64,000 nt of DNA from Shewanella psychrotolerans (lineage in GTDB: Bacteria > Pseudomonadota > Gammaproteobacteria > Enterobacterales > Shewanellaceae): NCBI RefSeq assembly GCF_019457595.1, contig NZ_CP080419.1, forward strand, positions 930,001 to 994,000. Direction: 5' to 3'. Position 1 is the stretch's first letter. Each line of letters begins with the position of its first letter. Of the stretch, positions 17,331 to 29,557 are shown piece after piece. The position numbers were made by a program, and so were the translations under genes. The notes below the pieces were generated by a model. That model worked only from the letters and a program-made list of their open reading frames with translations, was not told the DNA's origin and did no database searches.

Positions 17331-17957
17331 GTGACTAAGAAAACAATTGATAAAATAGTGGATTATCTAAAGGTAGAGGGGCCAACTACTGCCAAGGTAT
17401 TGGCTGAACAGTTCTCGCTAACAACCATGGGAGTGCGTCAGCATCTACAAGGGTTAGAAGAGGAGGGCATGCTTGTCTTTGAAGATCGCAAAGCGAGTCG
17501 TGGCCGACCAACACGCTATTGGTCACTCACCGAGAAAAGTTATTCCCTGTTTCCTGATAGGCACGATGATCTCACCAGTCAACTGATCGAATCGGTAAAA
17601 GTGGTTTTTGGCGATAGTGGCTTAGAGCAATTGATTCGCCATAGAGAAGAGGCCAGTAAAGTGCTTTATCAGAAGGCATTAGCAGCTCATTCTAGTGTAC
17701 TTGCTAAGCTTAATGCTCTGGCTAAACTGAGAACAGAAGAAGGTTATGTCGCTACGGTTGAGCGGGAGAGGGATCATTATTGGTTGCTAGAAAATCATTG
17801 TCCTATTTGCGCGGCCGCAAGCCATTGTGTCAATTTTTGTCGTTCTGAATTACAGCTGTTTCAATGGCTGTTTAACGATCTGGCAACGATTAGCAGAGAG
17901 GAACATATCATCGAAGGTGCACGTCGTTGTGCCTATAAAGTGGTTCCTAACTCATAG
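17331..17957 (+). CDS. Winged-helix regulator with C-terminal cysteine cluster (SufR/COG2345-like)
   Basis: A 208-residue transcriptional regulator. Residues 1-65 form a winged helix (KVEGPTTAKVLAEQFSLTT, then MGVRQHLQGLEEEGML and RGRPTRYWSLTEK). The C-terminal half contains ENHCPICAAASHCVNFCRSE, four clustered cysteines spaced as in SufR-type regulators that carry an iron-sulfur cluster. It therefore may sense redox, iron or oxygen. Translation starts with GTG at 17331 behind GGAGA. It is divergent from the FMN reductase, and the rsuA-like gene follows 8 bases after its stop, so those two may be cotranscribed. Confidence 0.8.
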   Translation: MTKKTIDKIVDYLKVEGPTTAKVLAEQFSLTTMGVRQHLQGLEEEGMLVFEDRKASRGRPTRYWSLTEKSYSLFPDRHDDLTSQLIESVKVVFGDSGLEQLIRHREEASKVLYQKALAAHSSVLAKLNALAKLRTEEGYVATVERERDHYWLLENHCPICAAASHCVNFCRSELQLFQWLFNDLATISREEHIIEGARRCAYKVVPNS

Positions 17958-17965
17958 GATGAATA

Positions 17966-18736
17966 ATGCAGTCTAAGCGTTCAAGATTAGATCGGTTTAT
18001 TAGTCGTCATATCCAAATACCTAAAAAGCAGGTAAGACTGCTATTAGCTCAGGGACGAGTAAAGGTTGATGGGGTAATTGCTAGGGATATTGATCTACAA
18101 ATCGATCAATTTAACCACATCATCTGCGACGGTCTTGTGCTGCAGCAGCGACAGGCTCGCTATATCATGCTTAATAAGCCCGTCGGGGTGGTATGTGCAA
18201 CAAAAGACGATAAGCATCGTACGGTTATTGATCTTATCAATGAAGCGGTTAACGATGCACCTAATAGCAATCAATCAAATAGCGAGTCATCCAATACTGA
18301 TGACCTACATATTGTCGGGCGTCTCGATTTAAATACTTCAGGTTTAGTGTTGCTGACCAACGATAGCCAGTGGTCAAAGGGCATTATGTCGCCTGATTCT
18401 AAGGTCGATAAAATCTATGTCGTTACACTGAAAAACCCAATCGATGAGCGTTATATTCAGGCATTTGAAGAAGGGTTTTATTTTGCATATGAAGATATCA
18501 CGACGTTGCCAGCTAAATTAGAGATCATAAGCAGTCATTGTGCTTTGGTTACTCTGCAAGAGGGACGTTACCATCAGATTAAGCGAATGTTTGGTCGCTT
18601 TCGAAACCCTGTGATTGGGTTACACCGGTTATCGGTGGGAGATATAAGGTTAGATGAATCGCTTTTACCTGGTCAAAGTCGTCAATTGACGGCGACGGAA
18701 ATGATGTCTGTTGGAGGTATTCCTGGTAATAATTAG
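17966..18736 (+). CDS. RsuA/RluE-family pseudouridine synthase
   Basis: A 256-residue RNA-modifying enzyme. An N-terminal S4 RNA-binding domain (RLDRFISRHIQIPKKQVRLL) is followed by the catalytic core with YIMLNKPVGVVCATKDDKH, the active-site aspartate motif GRLDLNTSGLVLLTND, and the C-terminal EGRYHQIKRMFGRFRNPVIG. The layout is that of RsuA (16S rRNA U516) rather than RluA enzymes. Which rRNA position it modifies is not provable here, so no symbol is given. It has an unusual Asn/Ser-rich insert (about residues 93-108) before the catalytic motif. It is close behind the regulator gene. Confidence 0.9.
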   Translation: MQSKRSRLDRFISRHIQIPKKQVRLLLAQGRVKVDGVIARDIDLQIDQFNHIICDGLVLQQRQARYIMLNKPVGVVCATKDDKHRTVIDLINEAVNDAPNSNQSNSESSNTDDLHIVGRLDLNTSGLVLLTNDSQWSKGIMSPDSKVDKIYVVTLKNPIDERYIQAFEEGFYFAYEDITTLPAKLEIISSHCALVTLQEGRYHQIKRMFGRFRNPVIGLHRLSVGDIRLDESLLPGQSRQLTATEMMSVGGIPGNN

Positions 18737-18849
18737 TCAAATGTTCCGCATAAAAAAATAAATAAGCGAGTGCTAATAGTGTGATGGTGCCCTATATTGT
18801 TTTGATGGAATATTGTGTTATAAATATTAGATTGCTCAAATAAACAATA

Positions 18850-19821
18850 ATGCCGATGACTAGTCAAAGCCTAAAAAAAATCAGTGAGCTCGATGTCTTT
18901 TGCCTGATCGCTTTTAAAGTGATATTTCAAACTGGGCATGCCAATATTGCGGCTAAGCAACTCAATGTGTCAGCCCCAAAAATTAGTCGTTGTTTGAATA
19001 TGTTACGAGCCACTTTTGATGACGAGTTATTCTACAGGCGTCAGTTGGGCTTAAAGCCCACGCCGCTAGCTGAATATTTGTATGAGCCTATTTGTCAGTT
19101 TTGTGATGCCGTTTTAAAAATAGAACAGTCTGTAGCTGAAAAGGTTGAAGAACATAGTGTCGAGTGTATAAAAATAGCGGTTGCCTCCAGTATTTTGGCT
19201 AGTTTGTCACTTGCATTTTCTCGTAGTCAATATCGTCATTTAATTGGAAAGTTGCAGTTTGTCTGTTGGGATAGTGAATCGGCAGATTTAATTCATAATG
19301 GTGAGATTGATATTGGAGTCGCATTCGATACGACAAATGAGCATCAGTTGTCTATTGAGTCGCTCGGCGCATTGTCGCAGATCAGCATTGCGGCGGAAGA
19401 TGCTCATCCTATTTGGACTACTTCAGCACCAATAACATTAGAAACGATCTGTAGTTATCCCTTTCTCTGCCTCGACGGTAAAGGGTTTAATGACAAAATT
19501 GATCCGCTCGAAGTTTTTGCCCGTCAAGCGGGAGTGGCCATCGAGAGTATCACCCGAGTCAGCAGCAGAGACGAGTGGTATAGTCACTTGTTAACCATGG
19601 GGTCAATCTCATTTTTACCCTGCTCTGAAGCTGGAATTTGTACGAGCTTACCAGGCATTAAAGTTGAGTCTTTATCCACCGATGAAGTTGAGCGTCTTCA
19701 CGGTGAGAGTATGTCCCCCGAATACATGTTAATCGAGAATCCGCAAGAGTATCGTCGCTATTCTATCGAACAACGCGAACTAATTATTCAACTTATCAAG
19801 AAGCTACTCGTTGCCAGCTGA
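18850..19821 (+). CDS. LysR-family transcriptional regulator
   Basis: A 323-residue LysR-type protein. The N-terminal helix-turn-helix reads FCLIAFKVIFQTGHANIAAK and LNVSAPKISRCLNMLRATF, then DELFYRRQLGLKPTPLAEYL, as in LysR regulators. The rest is a periplasmic-binding-protein-like effector domain (about 95-320) with DIGVAFDT. Its ligand is unknown. It ends exactly where a large double palindrome starts, about 160 bases before the decaheme cytochrome gene on the same strand, so it may control that gene. An alternative ATG two codons downstream (18856) is equally possible. Confidence 0.88.
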   Translation: MPMTSQSLKKISELDVFCLIAFKVIFQTGHANIAAKQLNVSAPKISRCLNMLRATFDDELFYRRQLGLKPTPLAEYLYEPICQFCDAVLKIEQSVAEKVEEHSVECIKIAVASSILASLSLAFSRSQYRHLIGKLQFVCWDSESADLIHNGEIDIGVAFDTTNEHQLSIESLGALSQISIAAEDAHPIWTTSAPITLETICSYPFLCLDGKGFNDKIDPLEVFARQAGVAIESITRVSSRDEWYSHLLTMGSISFLPCSEAGICTSLPGIKVESLSTDEVERLHGESMSPEYMLIENPQEYRRYSIEQRELIIQLIKKLLVAS

Positions 19822-19859
19822 TTTCAAAATTTGAAATTCGCCATTTCAAATTTTGAAAT
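19821..19859. repeat. Perfect 17-bp inverted repeat with self-palindromic arms
   Basis: ATTTCAAAATTTGAAAT (19821-19837), spacer TCGCC, then its exact reverse complement ATTTCAAATTTTGAAAT (19843-19859). Each arm is itself nearly palindromic (TTTCAAA against TTTGAAA). It begins at the last base of the LysR stop codon. It could be an AT-rich terminator, though no T-run follows, or a paired operator for a dimeric regulator of the cytochrome gene. Confidence 0.8.
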
Positions 19860-19980
19860 TTCCGTTAGTGAATCTTTAAATTGCAATCACAACTTGGATT
19901 CAATTAACTAACATTTTGTCACAACTCCCTTATATTAGAGGTACTGCAATAGCAGAAAATACCTATAAAGGGATATGGCG

Positions 19981-22248
19981 ATGAAAAAAAATAAAATTAC
20001 ATTATTAGCCATGGCACTCTTCTGTGCCATTGGTGTGAGCGCGTGTAGTGATGGTGATGACGGTAAAGATGGAGCGCCTGGTGAACCTGGCATTCCAGGT
20101 ACTCCTGGTGTACCTGGTGCACCAGCGGGATCGACCGTTGATACTGTAGCCACTGCCGCAGACTTCAAACTAACTGTTGCACCTAGTGATATCGTAGTTG
20201 TAGGAACTGATGACTTCTCTATTAAGTTCACTGCAACAGGTAAAAACAGTAAAGGAGATGACGTTCCATTCACAGGTCTTGACAAAGTTGCTCTTTATGT
20301 GACGAACCAGATGGCTAACCCCACTGATTCGGGCGCGCCTTTGCTCTGGTCAAATAATGCCTTGGTCAACGAGTTTGGCTCTAGCATGTACTGTACGCCG
20401 ACAGGTAAGGCGACAGCTCGTGGCGGCGCCGAAGTTGATGCTTGTACCTTGGTAGAAGATCCTGAAAACCCAGGTACTTATACAGGTACATGGGAACATG
20501 ATGGCAATGCGCCTGTAGTGGTTGCCGATGGCGATCCAACTAGCATGTTCCGCGTCATGGTGCGTACCTATAACGTGACCGATGCTTCTGGTGTCGGCAT
20601 TAGCGATAAATTACTTTCTACACCAGTTGATTTCATACCTGCCACTGGCGAGCTAGCCATGTCAGCTAAAGACTCAGTTTCTAATGCTGCTTGTATTCAG
20701 TGTCACAGTGAGTTAATGGGCTATGGTGAAGGCGATCAACGCATTGCTAACATCGGTGCTCACCATAACTATCAGAAAGTGGAAAACTGTGTTGCGTGTC
20801 ATAATCCAGCTTATGCCGCTGACCAGAACGATCCTGAAAAAGGCTTTAACCCTAACTTCAACGCAATGATCCACACTATTCATGCTGGTGGTCATCTTGC
20901 CGAGTGGGGTGTGCTAAAAGGTGAGGCTTTAGAAGAGTTTGCAGGTGTTCACTTCCCAGCAGAGCTAAATCAATGTACAACTTGTCACGACAATGGCACG
21001 CAGTGGAACGACAATGTTTATGCTGAAGCTTGTGTAGGTTGTCACGTAACCGTTAACTTTGAAACTGGTGAAGGTCACAAAGGCATTGTTCCCAGTAGTG
21101 ATGCAGCCTGTTCTGGCTGTCACGGTGCTGGTTCTTTAAGTCCTAAAATTGCTCACAAAGTGGGTAACAGAGTCATAGAACAAGATCAAGTGGTTCTTGA
21201 TTTCCAAGACGTGACAGTGACTGACAATGGAGATGGCACTAGTGCGTTAACCGTTACTACTAAGGTCACTATCAATGGCGCTGCACCTGCTGATGGTGTT
21301 ATGTTGGATCCATACATTGACACGGCAGGTAAACTGTTAATTGGTAATGTAGATAGCAACGGAGCTCCAATTACTGGATTAGGCATGTCTGTTAAAGGGG
21401 TGGCTATCACTGGCGGTATCCTGACTACGACTAAGAGCTTCGACTCTACTCGCCTGACTGGCTCTATCTATGTGACAGGGGATATGCTGGTTTGTGCGGC
21501 CGATGGTGAGGCTGTTGAGTGTACTGAGGTTAATAACCCTTCTAAAGTGTCTGCAAGCGCTCCTGTTAAGTACTTTAACTTAGATGACTCAACTGTTGCC
21601 GCAAAAGAAGCTCGTATGAGTGATCCTGCTCGTGTAACTGTAACTGAAGCCAAATGTAATAGCTGTCACGGTAGCTTGACGGTTCCTAAGGAAGGGCATC
21701 ATGGTGTGAGCGAGTTTACTCAGTGTATGGATTGTCACAATGATAAAAATCCTGTTACTTACTATCCAAATGGGATGTATCAAACAGGTGAAGTCGATGC
21801 CGATGGTAAACCAATCACTGCGCCAATTGAAGGTGTAACCTTCTCGCACAGAGATTTGATGACCGCGACTCACCGTTTCCACACAGGCTCTTACGGTGGT
21901 GGTATCTACCTAGATAAGAACTTGGAAACTGTAGGTTACCCAGCCCTTGCGACTGACTGTGAAGCCTGTCACAAAGATGGTGCGACCTTCTTCGCAGCAG
22001 ATGGCGGTTTGACTTCTGGTAAGCGTTCAATCCAAGTCTCTGCGACAGACTACATCTCTCCTGTAGCTGAATCCTGTCGTTCATGTCACATCAGTGCATC
22101 TGCACTCGCTCACTTCGAGAGTAACGGTGCGACAGTTCAAGGTACGCCTGCTGGCACAGCTAATCTACCTGTAGAGTCTTGTGCAACCTGTCACGCCGAA
22201 GGTAAGACATACGGTGTTGATAAAGTTCACGCTGGAGGCGCTCACTAG
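19981..22248 (+). CDS. OmcA/MtrC-family decaheme c-type cytochrome lipoprotein
   Basis: A 755-residue outer-surface multihaem cytochrome. Its signal peptide ends in lipobox GVSAC (Cys22). A collagen-like Gly-Xaa-Yaa neck follows directly (GDDGKDGAPGEPGIPGTPG). Ten CXXCH haem sites fall in two groups of five at about residues 238, 270, 332, 351, 377 and 559, 582, 660, 699, 734, as in the pentahaem domains II and IV of MtrC/OmcA. The beta domain between them carries a CX8C pair (Cys505/Cys514) at the place of the redox-linked disulfide of MtrC. Another cysteine pair lies in domain I (about 138 and 155). It should pass electrons to extracellular acceptors. No mtrA/mtrB-type partners are nearby. 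AAGG positions the second ATG (19981) as start. Confidence 0.95.
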   Translation: MKKNKITLLAMALFCAIGVSACSDGDDGKDGAPGEPGIPGTPGVPGAPAGSTVDTVATAADFKLTVAPSDIVVVGTDDFSIKFTATGKNSKGDDVPFTGLDKVALYVTNQMANPTDSGAPLLWSNNALVNEFGSSMYCTPTGKATARGGAEVDACTLVEDPENPGTYTGTWEHDGNAPVVVADGDPTSMFRVMVRTYNVTDASGVGISDKLLSTPVDFIPATGELAMSAKDSVSNAACIQCHSELMGYGEGDQRIANIGAHHNYQKVENCVACHNPAYAADQNDPEKGFNPNFNAMIHTIHAGGHLAEWGVLKGEALEEFAGVHFPAELNQCTTCHDNGTQWNDNVYAEACVGCHVTVNFETGEGHKGIVPSSDAACSGCHGAGSLSPKIAHKVGNRVIEQDQVVLDFQDVTVTDNGDGTSALTVTTKVTINGAAPADGVMLDPYIDTAGKLLIGNVDSNGAPITGLGMSVKGVAITGGILTTTKSFDSTRLTGSIYVTGDMLVCAADGEAVECTEVNNPSKVSASAPVKYFNLDDSTVAAKEARMSDPARVTVTEAKCNSCHGSLTVPKEGHHGVSEFTQCMDCHNDKNPVTYYPNGMYQTGEVDADGKPITAPIEGVTFSHRDLMTATHRFHTGSYGGGIYLDKNLETVGYPALATDCEACHKDGATFFAADGGLTSGKRSIQVSATDYISPVAESCRSCHISASALAHFESNGATVQGTPAGTANLPVESCATCHAEGKTYGVDKVHAGGAH

Positions 22249-22318
22249 AGCCTACAATAATAATTCTCGCTAAGTGGGCATACCCCTGCTAACTGCCCAC
22301 TGAGAAAGTTGTAATCTT

Positions 22319-22347
22319 GGGGAACCTGATTTAGGTTCCCCTTTTTT
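22319..22347 (+). terminator. Terminator of the decaheme cytochrome gene
   Basis: Stem GGGGAACCT (22319-22327) with AGGTTCCCC (22333-22341), 5-base loop, followed by six T. A second, weaker dyad AGTGGGCA/TGCCCACT precedes it at about 22273-22301. Confidence 0.9.
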
Positions 22348-22742
22348 GTGCTCGGCTTTTGTGTCTAGGGCGCGCTATTGGACTTGGCTGGTTATACAAT
22401 CTGTACAAGAAAGTGAGCTACTCAGCCTGTTTTAGTAGTGATAAATGAGTCTTTTATTACACTCTTGTCTTTTTCTTTGTGAACTCATTACTGGCACTCG
22501 TGCACGGTTTGGTGGATGTGTGCCTGTCAGGCTTGCAAACCTGTGATGCCTAGGTGTAGCAGAGTCAGTTAGGTTATCTTCTGTTTCCTTTTTTGCCTTA
22601 ATGGCACTGCTGTCGCTTCATTTTGCCAAATATCTGCACGTGCCCGTCGATGAAGTCAAGCGTTACACCGGGTTATCGCTGGGGGAGTAAAAAAGCGGTC
22701 GAGGCGCAAATAAAAAGGGAGCCATTGGCTCCCTTAACTGAG
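22348..22742. other. Intergenic region with a possible short gene remnant
   Basis: No full gene. Bases 22601-22690 on the plus strand read as 29 codons and a stop, ending LHVPVDEVKRYTGLSLGE, which looks more protein-like than random spacer, but no family was recognised and there is no ribosome site. It could be the tail of a lost gene. Confidence 0.3.
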
Positions 22743-24281
22743 TTAGGCTCGGGCGCGCTGTAAGTTCAGCAGCCATTTACCGTAGATGAATATCCCTACC
22801 GCAGAGATGGTGCCAATAGCGGCAATGATATACCACGCCATACCAATATTATGGGTGTTATACAGCAAGGTGGTGAGTGATTGCGCTGATTCGCCTGTAT
22901 AGCTCACTAACGTCGTGAACGCTTCGCCCTGAGGAATCGCAGCGACATCGTTTGCGTTCATGCCACGCTCTGCTAATAGCTCGCGAGAGAAAATTTCTTT
23001 CGATGCATAGATCTCATAAAGCTTAGGACCGAAATAGCCTTCCAGACCCCAACCTATCCCCTGTGGCAGCATCACAAAGCCCAAATACATGGCTTTCTTG
23101 CCTTCTGGGGCAATGTTACCCATAAACTCATTCTTCTTTGGACTGATCATCATCTCGCCAAAAGAGAACATCACAATTGCCAGCACGATCATCCAGGCCG
23201 CATTGGTCGCGCCGATAAACACGAAGGCTAAGATACTCAGCAGACAGCCACCTAACATAGCGGTGGTGATACGGTATTTTGCAGTGAGTGCGGCTACTAG
23301 GAAGCAGCTAGTCATGATCATCCCCGCATTGAGGTTGAGCATGCCTTCTGGCATCACTTTAGTCCCAGTATTATCGAGACCGAGCCAAAATTGTAAGATG
23401 CCATTAGATGTCCCTTCCGTGCCAAATAGACTAGTCACAATCACACTGGTGTCTACCCACTCGGCGATATGGATCGGTAGAACATCAAACAGTGAGTTGA
23501 ACAGAAACCAGAAGCCGGCAAACACCAGCATATAGTAGATAACGACAGGCTTTTTCAGTTCATGCCAGGCATCTTTCCATAGTGCCTGCTGGCTAACTTC
23601 ACCGCTTTTTATTTTGCGGTTGCGCTCCATGCGATCCTCTTTGCCAGGTTCTTTGTAGGCCAGCAAGAATAGGAAGTTGAGCGAGATAATGGCTGCGCAG
23701 GCATAAAATACATTGTCCCACGAAAGTTGACGCATATGTACGGCAACCAGTGGCCCTAAGAAGCCACCTATGTTGACCACTTGGTAGAAAATACCCCAGG
23801 CCATCGAGGTGTTTTGTCTGCCCGTTGATAGCACCAAGGTGCCTTGAATACCGGGTTTAAATATTCCTGTACCACTGGCAAGCAGGATAGCGCCAAACAG
23901 GAATCCCCAGAAATTGGGGAAAAAGGCCATCACTAAATAGCCAGAAATTTTAATAATGGTCGAGGCGAAAATGGTTTCCTTGTAACCCACGCGATCTGAG
24001 ATACCGCCAGTAAATACAGGAATAAAGGTCTGCATTAAGGCCCAAATAGAGATGATCACACCGTAGTCATGCAGGCTGATCCCTAAGCCACCTTCAGAAA
24101 CGGGTGCCTTGGCATAGAGGCCCGCACTGGCTTTGACGCCGTAGTAAGCAATACGCTCTACCAGCTCCATACCGCCGACTATCCAGAAAATATAACTTAA
24201 GCTGGCAATGGAAGCCCACATACCCAGCTGCTTAACTTCACGCAGATCATTGTCTGCGTAAGCATCTTTGGAGTCGCTCAT
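22743..24281 (-). CDS. POT/PTR2-like MFS transporter
   Basis: A 512-residue inner-membrane transporter with about 12-14 hydrophobic helices. The first helix carries VGGMELVERIAYYGVKA, a variant of the ExxER.YYG signature of proton-coupled oligopeptide transporters, followed by the MFS loop GGISDRVGYKETIFAS and GTGIFKPGIQGTL. Helices late in the chain include FGEMMISPKKNEFMG, also POT-like. Uptake of peptides or peptide-like compounds with protons is the likely role; the specificity is unknown. It is transcribed toward the cytochrome gene but is separated from it by a terminator, so there is no operon. Confidence 0.8.
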   Translation of the reverse strand: MSDSKDAYADNDLREVKQLGMWASIASLSYIFWIVGGMELVERIAYYGVKASAGLYAKAPVSEGGLGISLHDYGVIISIWALMQTFIPVFTGGISDRVGYKETIFASTIIKISGYLVMAFFPNFWGFLFGAILLASGTGIFKPGIQGTLVLSTGRQNTSMAWGIFYQVVNIGGFLGPLVAVHMRQLSWDNVFYACAAIISLNFLFLLAYKEPGKEDRMERNRKIKSGEVSQQALWKDAWHELKKPVVIYYMLVFAGFWFLFNSLFDVLPIHIAEWVDTSVIVTSLFGTEGTSNGILQFWLGLDNTGTKVMPEGMLNLNAGMIMTSCFLVAALTAKYRITTAMLGGCLLSILAFVFIGATNAAWMIVLAIVMFSFGEMMISPKKNEFMGNIAPEGKKAMYLGFVMLPQGIGWGLEGYFGPKLYEIYASKEIFSRELLAERGMNANDVAAIPQGEAFTTLVSYTGESAQSLTTLLYNTHNIGMAWYIIAAIGTISAVGIFIYGKWLLNLQRARA

Positions 24282-24684
24282 ACCCTTCCTTCTACTCTTA
24301 TTTTATTGTTGTTTTATTCGCAATGATGTTGACCTTGCGATAACCACTTGTGATTGCAGTGCACACTTTACCTAAATTTGGCACTAAAAACCAAAGTGAT
24401 TAACGGGAAGTTTAATTCGCTTAAACATGAGTATTCGTACCTGTAGCTTATCTGGCTTATTAAGCTTGTCGCGCTTTGCTTTATGTTGTGACAGAAGATG
24501 AGGTACAAGTGGCTTAATATGGAAGGGGGGCAGTTGATATCAATCTATACAGAGCACCCCATTTATAATAATTAAATGATTTCTTAACTGTGATCTACTT
24601 ACTAGTAGGTATGCTTAATGGGTGGCACTATGGTGGTTAATATTTTGTTGCTTTGTTGTTAATTTGTGGGCCGGTAAGAGAAAA
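24282..24684. other. Intergenic region between divergent transporter and chemoreceptor genes
   Basis: No coding sequence recognised. It should contain the promoter of the POT transporter. The part nearest the chemoreceptor gene is occupied by the tandem repeat listed next. Confidence 0.4.
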
Positions 24685-24794
24685 GACGATCTCCATTATG
24701 AAAGACTATCTTCATTATAAAGACAGTGTCCCTTATAAAAACATTGTCCGTTATAGGCATGTAGTCCGTTATAGGGATATCGTCCGCTAGAGAG
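24685..24794 (+). repeat. Six degenerate 18-19-bp tandem repeats
   Basis: Units start at 24685, 24704, 24722, 24741, 24759 and 24777. The consensus is close to RACATNGTCCRTTATARR; units 4 and 5 share GTCCGTTATAGG and units 2 and 3 share TTATAAA. The array sits directly before the 4HB chemoreceptor start, so it could carry repeated binding sites or simply be a slippage product. It has no spacers and is not CRISPR. Confidence 0.75.
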
Positions 24795-24839
24795 ACTAGG
24801 GTTGAACATGATATGAATCGACAGCAAGGAAATGACTTT

Positions 24840-26492
24840 ATGGATCGAATTAAATCAGTGAGATTTCAACTTAAGTTGAATGTGTTTTTGATCATTATTG
24901 CTTTTCTGTTTTTGGGCTATAAAGGGATAACTGGAATGCAGCAAGCTGGGGATTCGATTGGTGATCTCTATACCCAAGGTATGCAGCATAGTATCCGCGC
25001 AGGTAAAGTATTAAATGAGCTAGAGAAGGCCCGTAGCGGCCTATTGCTTGGCTTTCAACATGATCCTAGCAGCAAATTTGCCGATATGCACAATCATCCC
25101 CTTGAGTTTCACCTTGATGCCAGTAAGGCATCGATTAAAAAGCTGCATGATATTGTCGATAACGAGATTTTAAGCTCAAATTTAGATGATCGTGAGCGCC
25201 AGCAGGTCAATCGACTCGTTAGCTTACTCGACAAGGTGACAGAGGAGGGCTTTAAGCCCGCCACGACGGCGTTAAGTAATGGCGATTATTCGCAATCGAA
25301 TCAAATCCTGTTGACCAAAATTAACCCACTATTTAAAGATATCACCAGTGAGGCGCAAGGGTTCTTAGATCTTCAGATCGATGAGGCGAAGAACAGCTTT
25401 GAGCAGTCTGAAGATAATATTGGCCAGTATATCTGGCTGGTAGCCATCTTCTCTGGCATCAGTATGTTAGTCATAAGTGTAAGCTCAACCCTTATCATTA
25501 AACGGGTTAGCGAGTCAGTTACTCAGCTAGAAGGCACAGCGTTAGATATTGCCGCGGGAGATCTGACGAAGCGTATTTCACTTGGTGGTAGCGATGAGTT
25601 TGCTCATATTGCCGCAAATGTGAACAGTATCGCCTCAGACTTCCAAAAAGCGGTCAACAATACTCATCAATCCACGTCGCGTCTTGCAAGCTCTGCCGAA
25701 GAAAACGCCGTGGTGTCAACTCAGACCCAACGCAACGTCTTAGATCAGCAACAACAAACCCAGCTTATCGCCACCGCTATTCATGAATTTACCGCGACCG
25801 TGCGTGAGGTTGCGCAAAGTGCTGCTGCCGCGGCAACCGCGTCAGAGGAGGCTAATAGTGCCGCTCACGGGGCGCAAACCGTAGTCAATGAAAGCATCTC
25901 GGTTATCGAAGCGCTCGCTAAAGAGTTGACCAGTGCGAGTGAAGCGATGACGCTACTCGCGCAGCACTCAAATGAGATTGGTAGTGTGGTCGATGTGATC
26001 CAGGCTATTTCAGAGCAAACCAACCTACTCGCATTGAACGCCGCGATTGAGGCAGCAAGGGCTGGTGAACAGGGACGAGGTTTTGCGGTGGTGGCCGACG
26101 AGGTACGTTCGCTTGCTAAGCGCACTCAAGACTCTACCGAAGAGATCCAGAAGATGATCCAGCGTTTGCAACAGGGCGCGCAAAGTTCGATGCAGATGAT
26201 GCAAAGTGGCACCGAGCAGGTGAAACTGAGTGTCAATAAATCGCTGTCGGTACGACAAGCTTTACAACAGATCATGGATAGCATCGAGCAGATCAATGCC
26301 CTCAATACGCAAATTGCGACCGCTTCAGAAGAGCAAAGTTCGGTGACCGAAGAGATTAACATCAACATCACGAATATCAGTGAGATCTCTGATCAAACCG
26401 CGGAAGGGGCGAGGCAGAGTAGTGCCGCGACCGAAGATTTAGCCAGACTCGCCGAATCGATGGAAGCCGATATCGCTCACTACAAGGTGTGA
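24840..26492 (+). CDS. Methyl-accepting chemotaxis protein with 4HB sensor domain
   Basis: A transmembrane chemoreceptor of 550 residues. A short cytoplasmic start ([14 protein letters not shown]) leads into helix 1 ([16 protein letters not shown]), a periplasmic four-helix-bundle sensor of about 150 residues, helix 2 ([19 protein letters not shown]), HAMP, and the signalling domain with [20 protein letters not shown] and [15 protein letters not shown]. It clusters with CheA/CheW at the pole; its ligand is unknown. AAGGA about 9 bases before the ATG at 24840 favours this start over the ATG at 24813. Six tandem repeats lie upstream. It ends without a CheR/CheB pentapeptide. Confidence 0.92.
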   Translation: MDRIKSVRFQLKLNVFLIIIAFLFLGYKGITGMQQAGDSIGDLYTQGMQHSIRAGKVLNELEKARSGLLLGFQHDPSSKFADMHNHPLEFHLDASKASIKKLHDIVDNEILSSNLDDRERQQVNRLVSLLDKVTEEGFKPATTALSNGDYSQSNQILLTKINPLFKDITSEAQGFLDLQIDEAKNSFEQSEDNIGQYIWLVAIFSGISMLVISVSSTLIIKRVSESVTQLEGTALDIAAGDLTKRISLGGSDEFAHIAANVNSIASDFQKAVNNTHQSTSRLASSAEENAVVSTQTQRNVLDQQQQTQLIATAIHEFTATVREVAQSAAAAATASEEANSAAHGAQTVVNESISVIEALAKELTSASEAMTLLAQHSNEIGSVVDVIQAISEQTNLLALNAAIEAARAGEQGRGFAVVADEVRSLAKRTQDSTEEIQKMIQRLQQGAQSSMQMMQSGTEQVKLSVNKSLSVRQALQQIMDSIEQINALNTQIATASEEQSSVTEEININITNISEISDQTAEGARQSSAATEDLARLAESMEADIAHYKV

Positions 26493-26532
26493 CCCTTTTC
26501 TTATCGAACTTGATTCGTTAAATAATAAAAAA

Positions 26533-26558
26533 GGCAGTCTCGCGACTGCCTCTCTTTT
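26533..26558. terminator. Terminator between chemoreceptor gene and valS
   Basis: GGCAGTC (26533-26539) and GACTGCC (26544-26550) with loop TCGC, preceded by an A-run and followed by TCTCTTTTT. It is usable by both convergent genes. Confidence 0.85.
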
Positions 26559-26619
26559 TAAGCGACTAACTAAGCCTTTTCGCTTTCCAGCCCTTAAACC
26601 TTCTAGCCTGTAAAAGCGG

Positions 26620-29520
<2,901 letters not shown>

Positions 29521-29557
29521 AGGAGCGTGTGCTTCTCAAACTAATTAATTGGTTGTG

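Noticed and set aside
19916-19936. Promoter TTGTCA and TATATT for the decaheme gene
   Set aside because: The two hexamers are only 9 bases apart, too close for a sigma-70 promoter.
24685-24794. CRISPR array
   Set aside because: Repeats are contiguous, degenerate and without spacers, and no cas genes are in the window.
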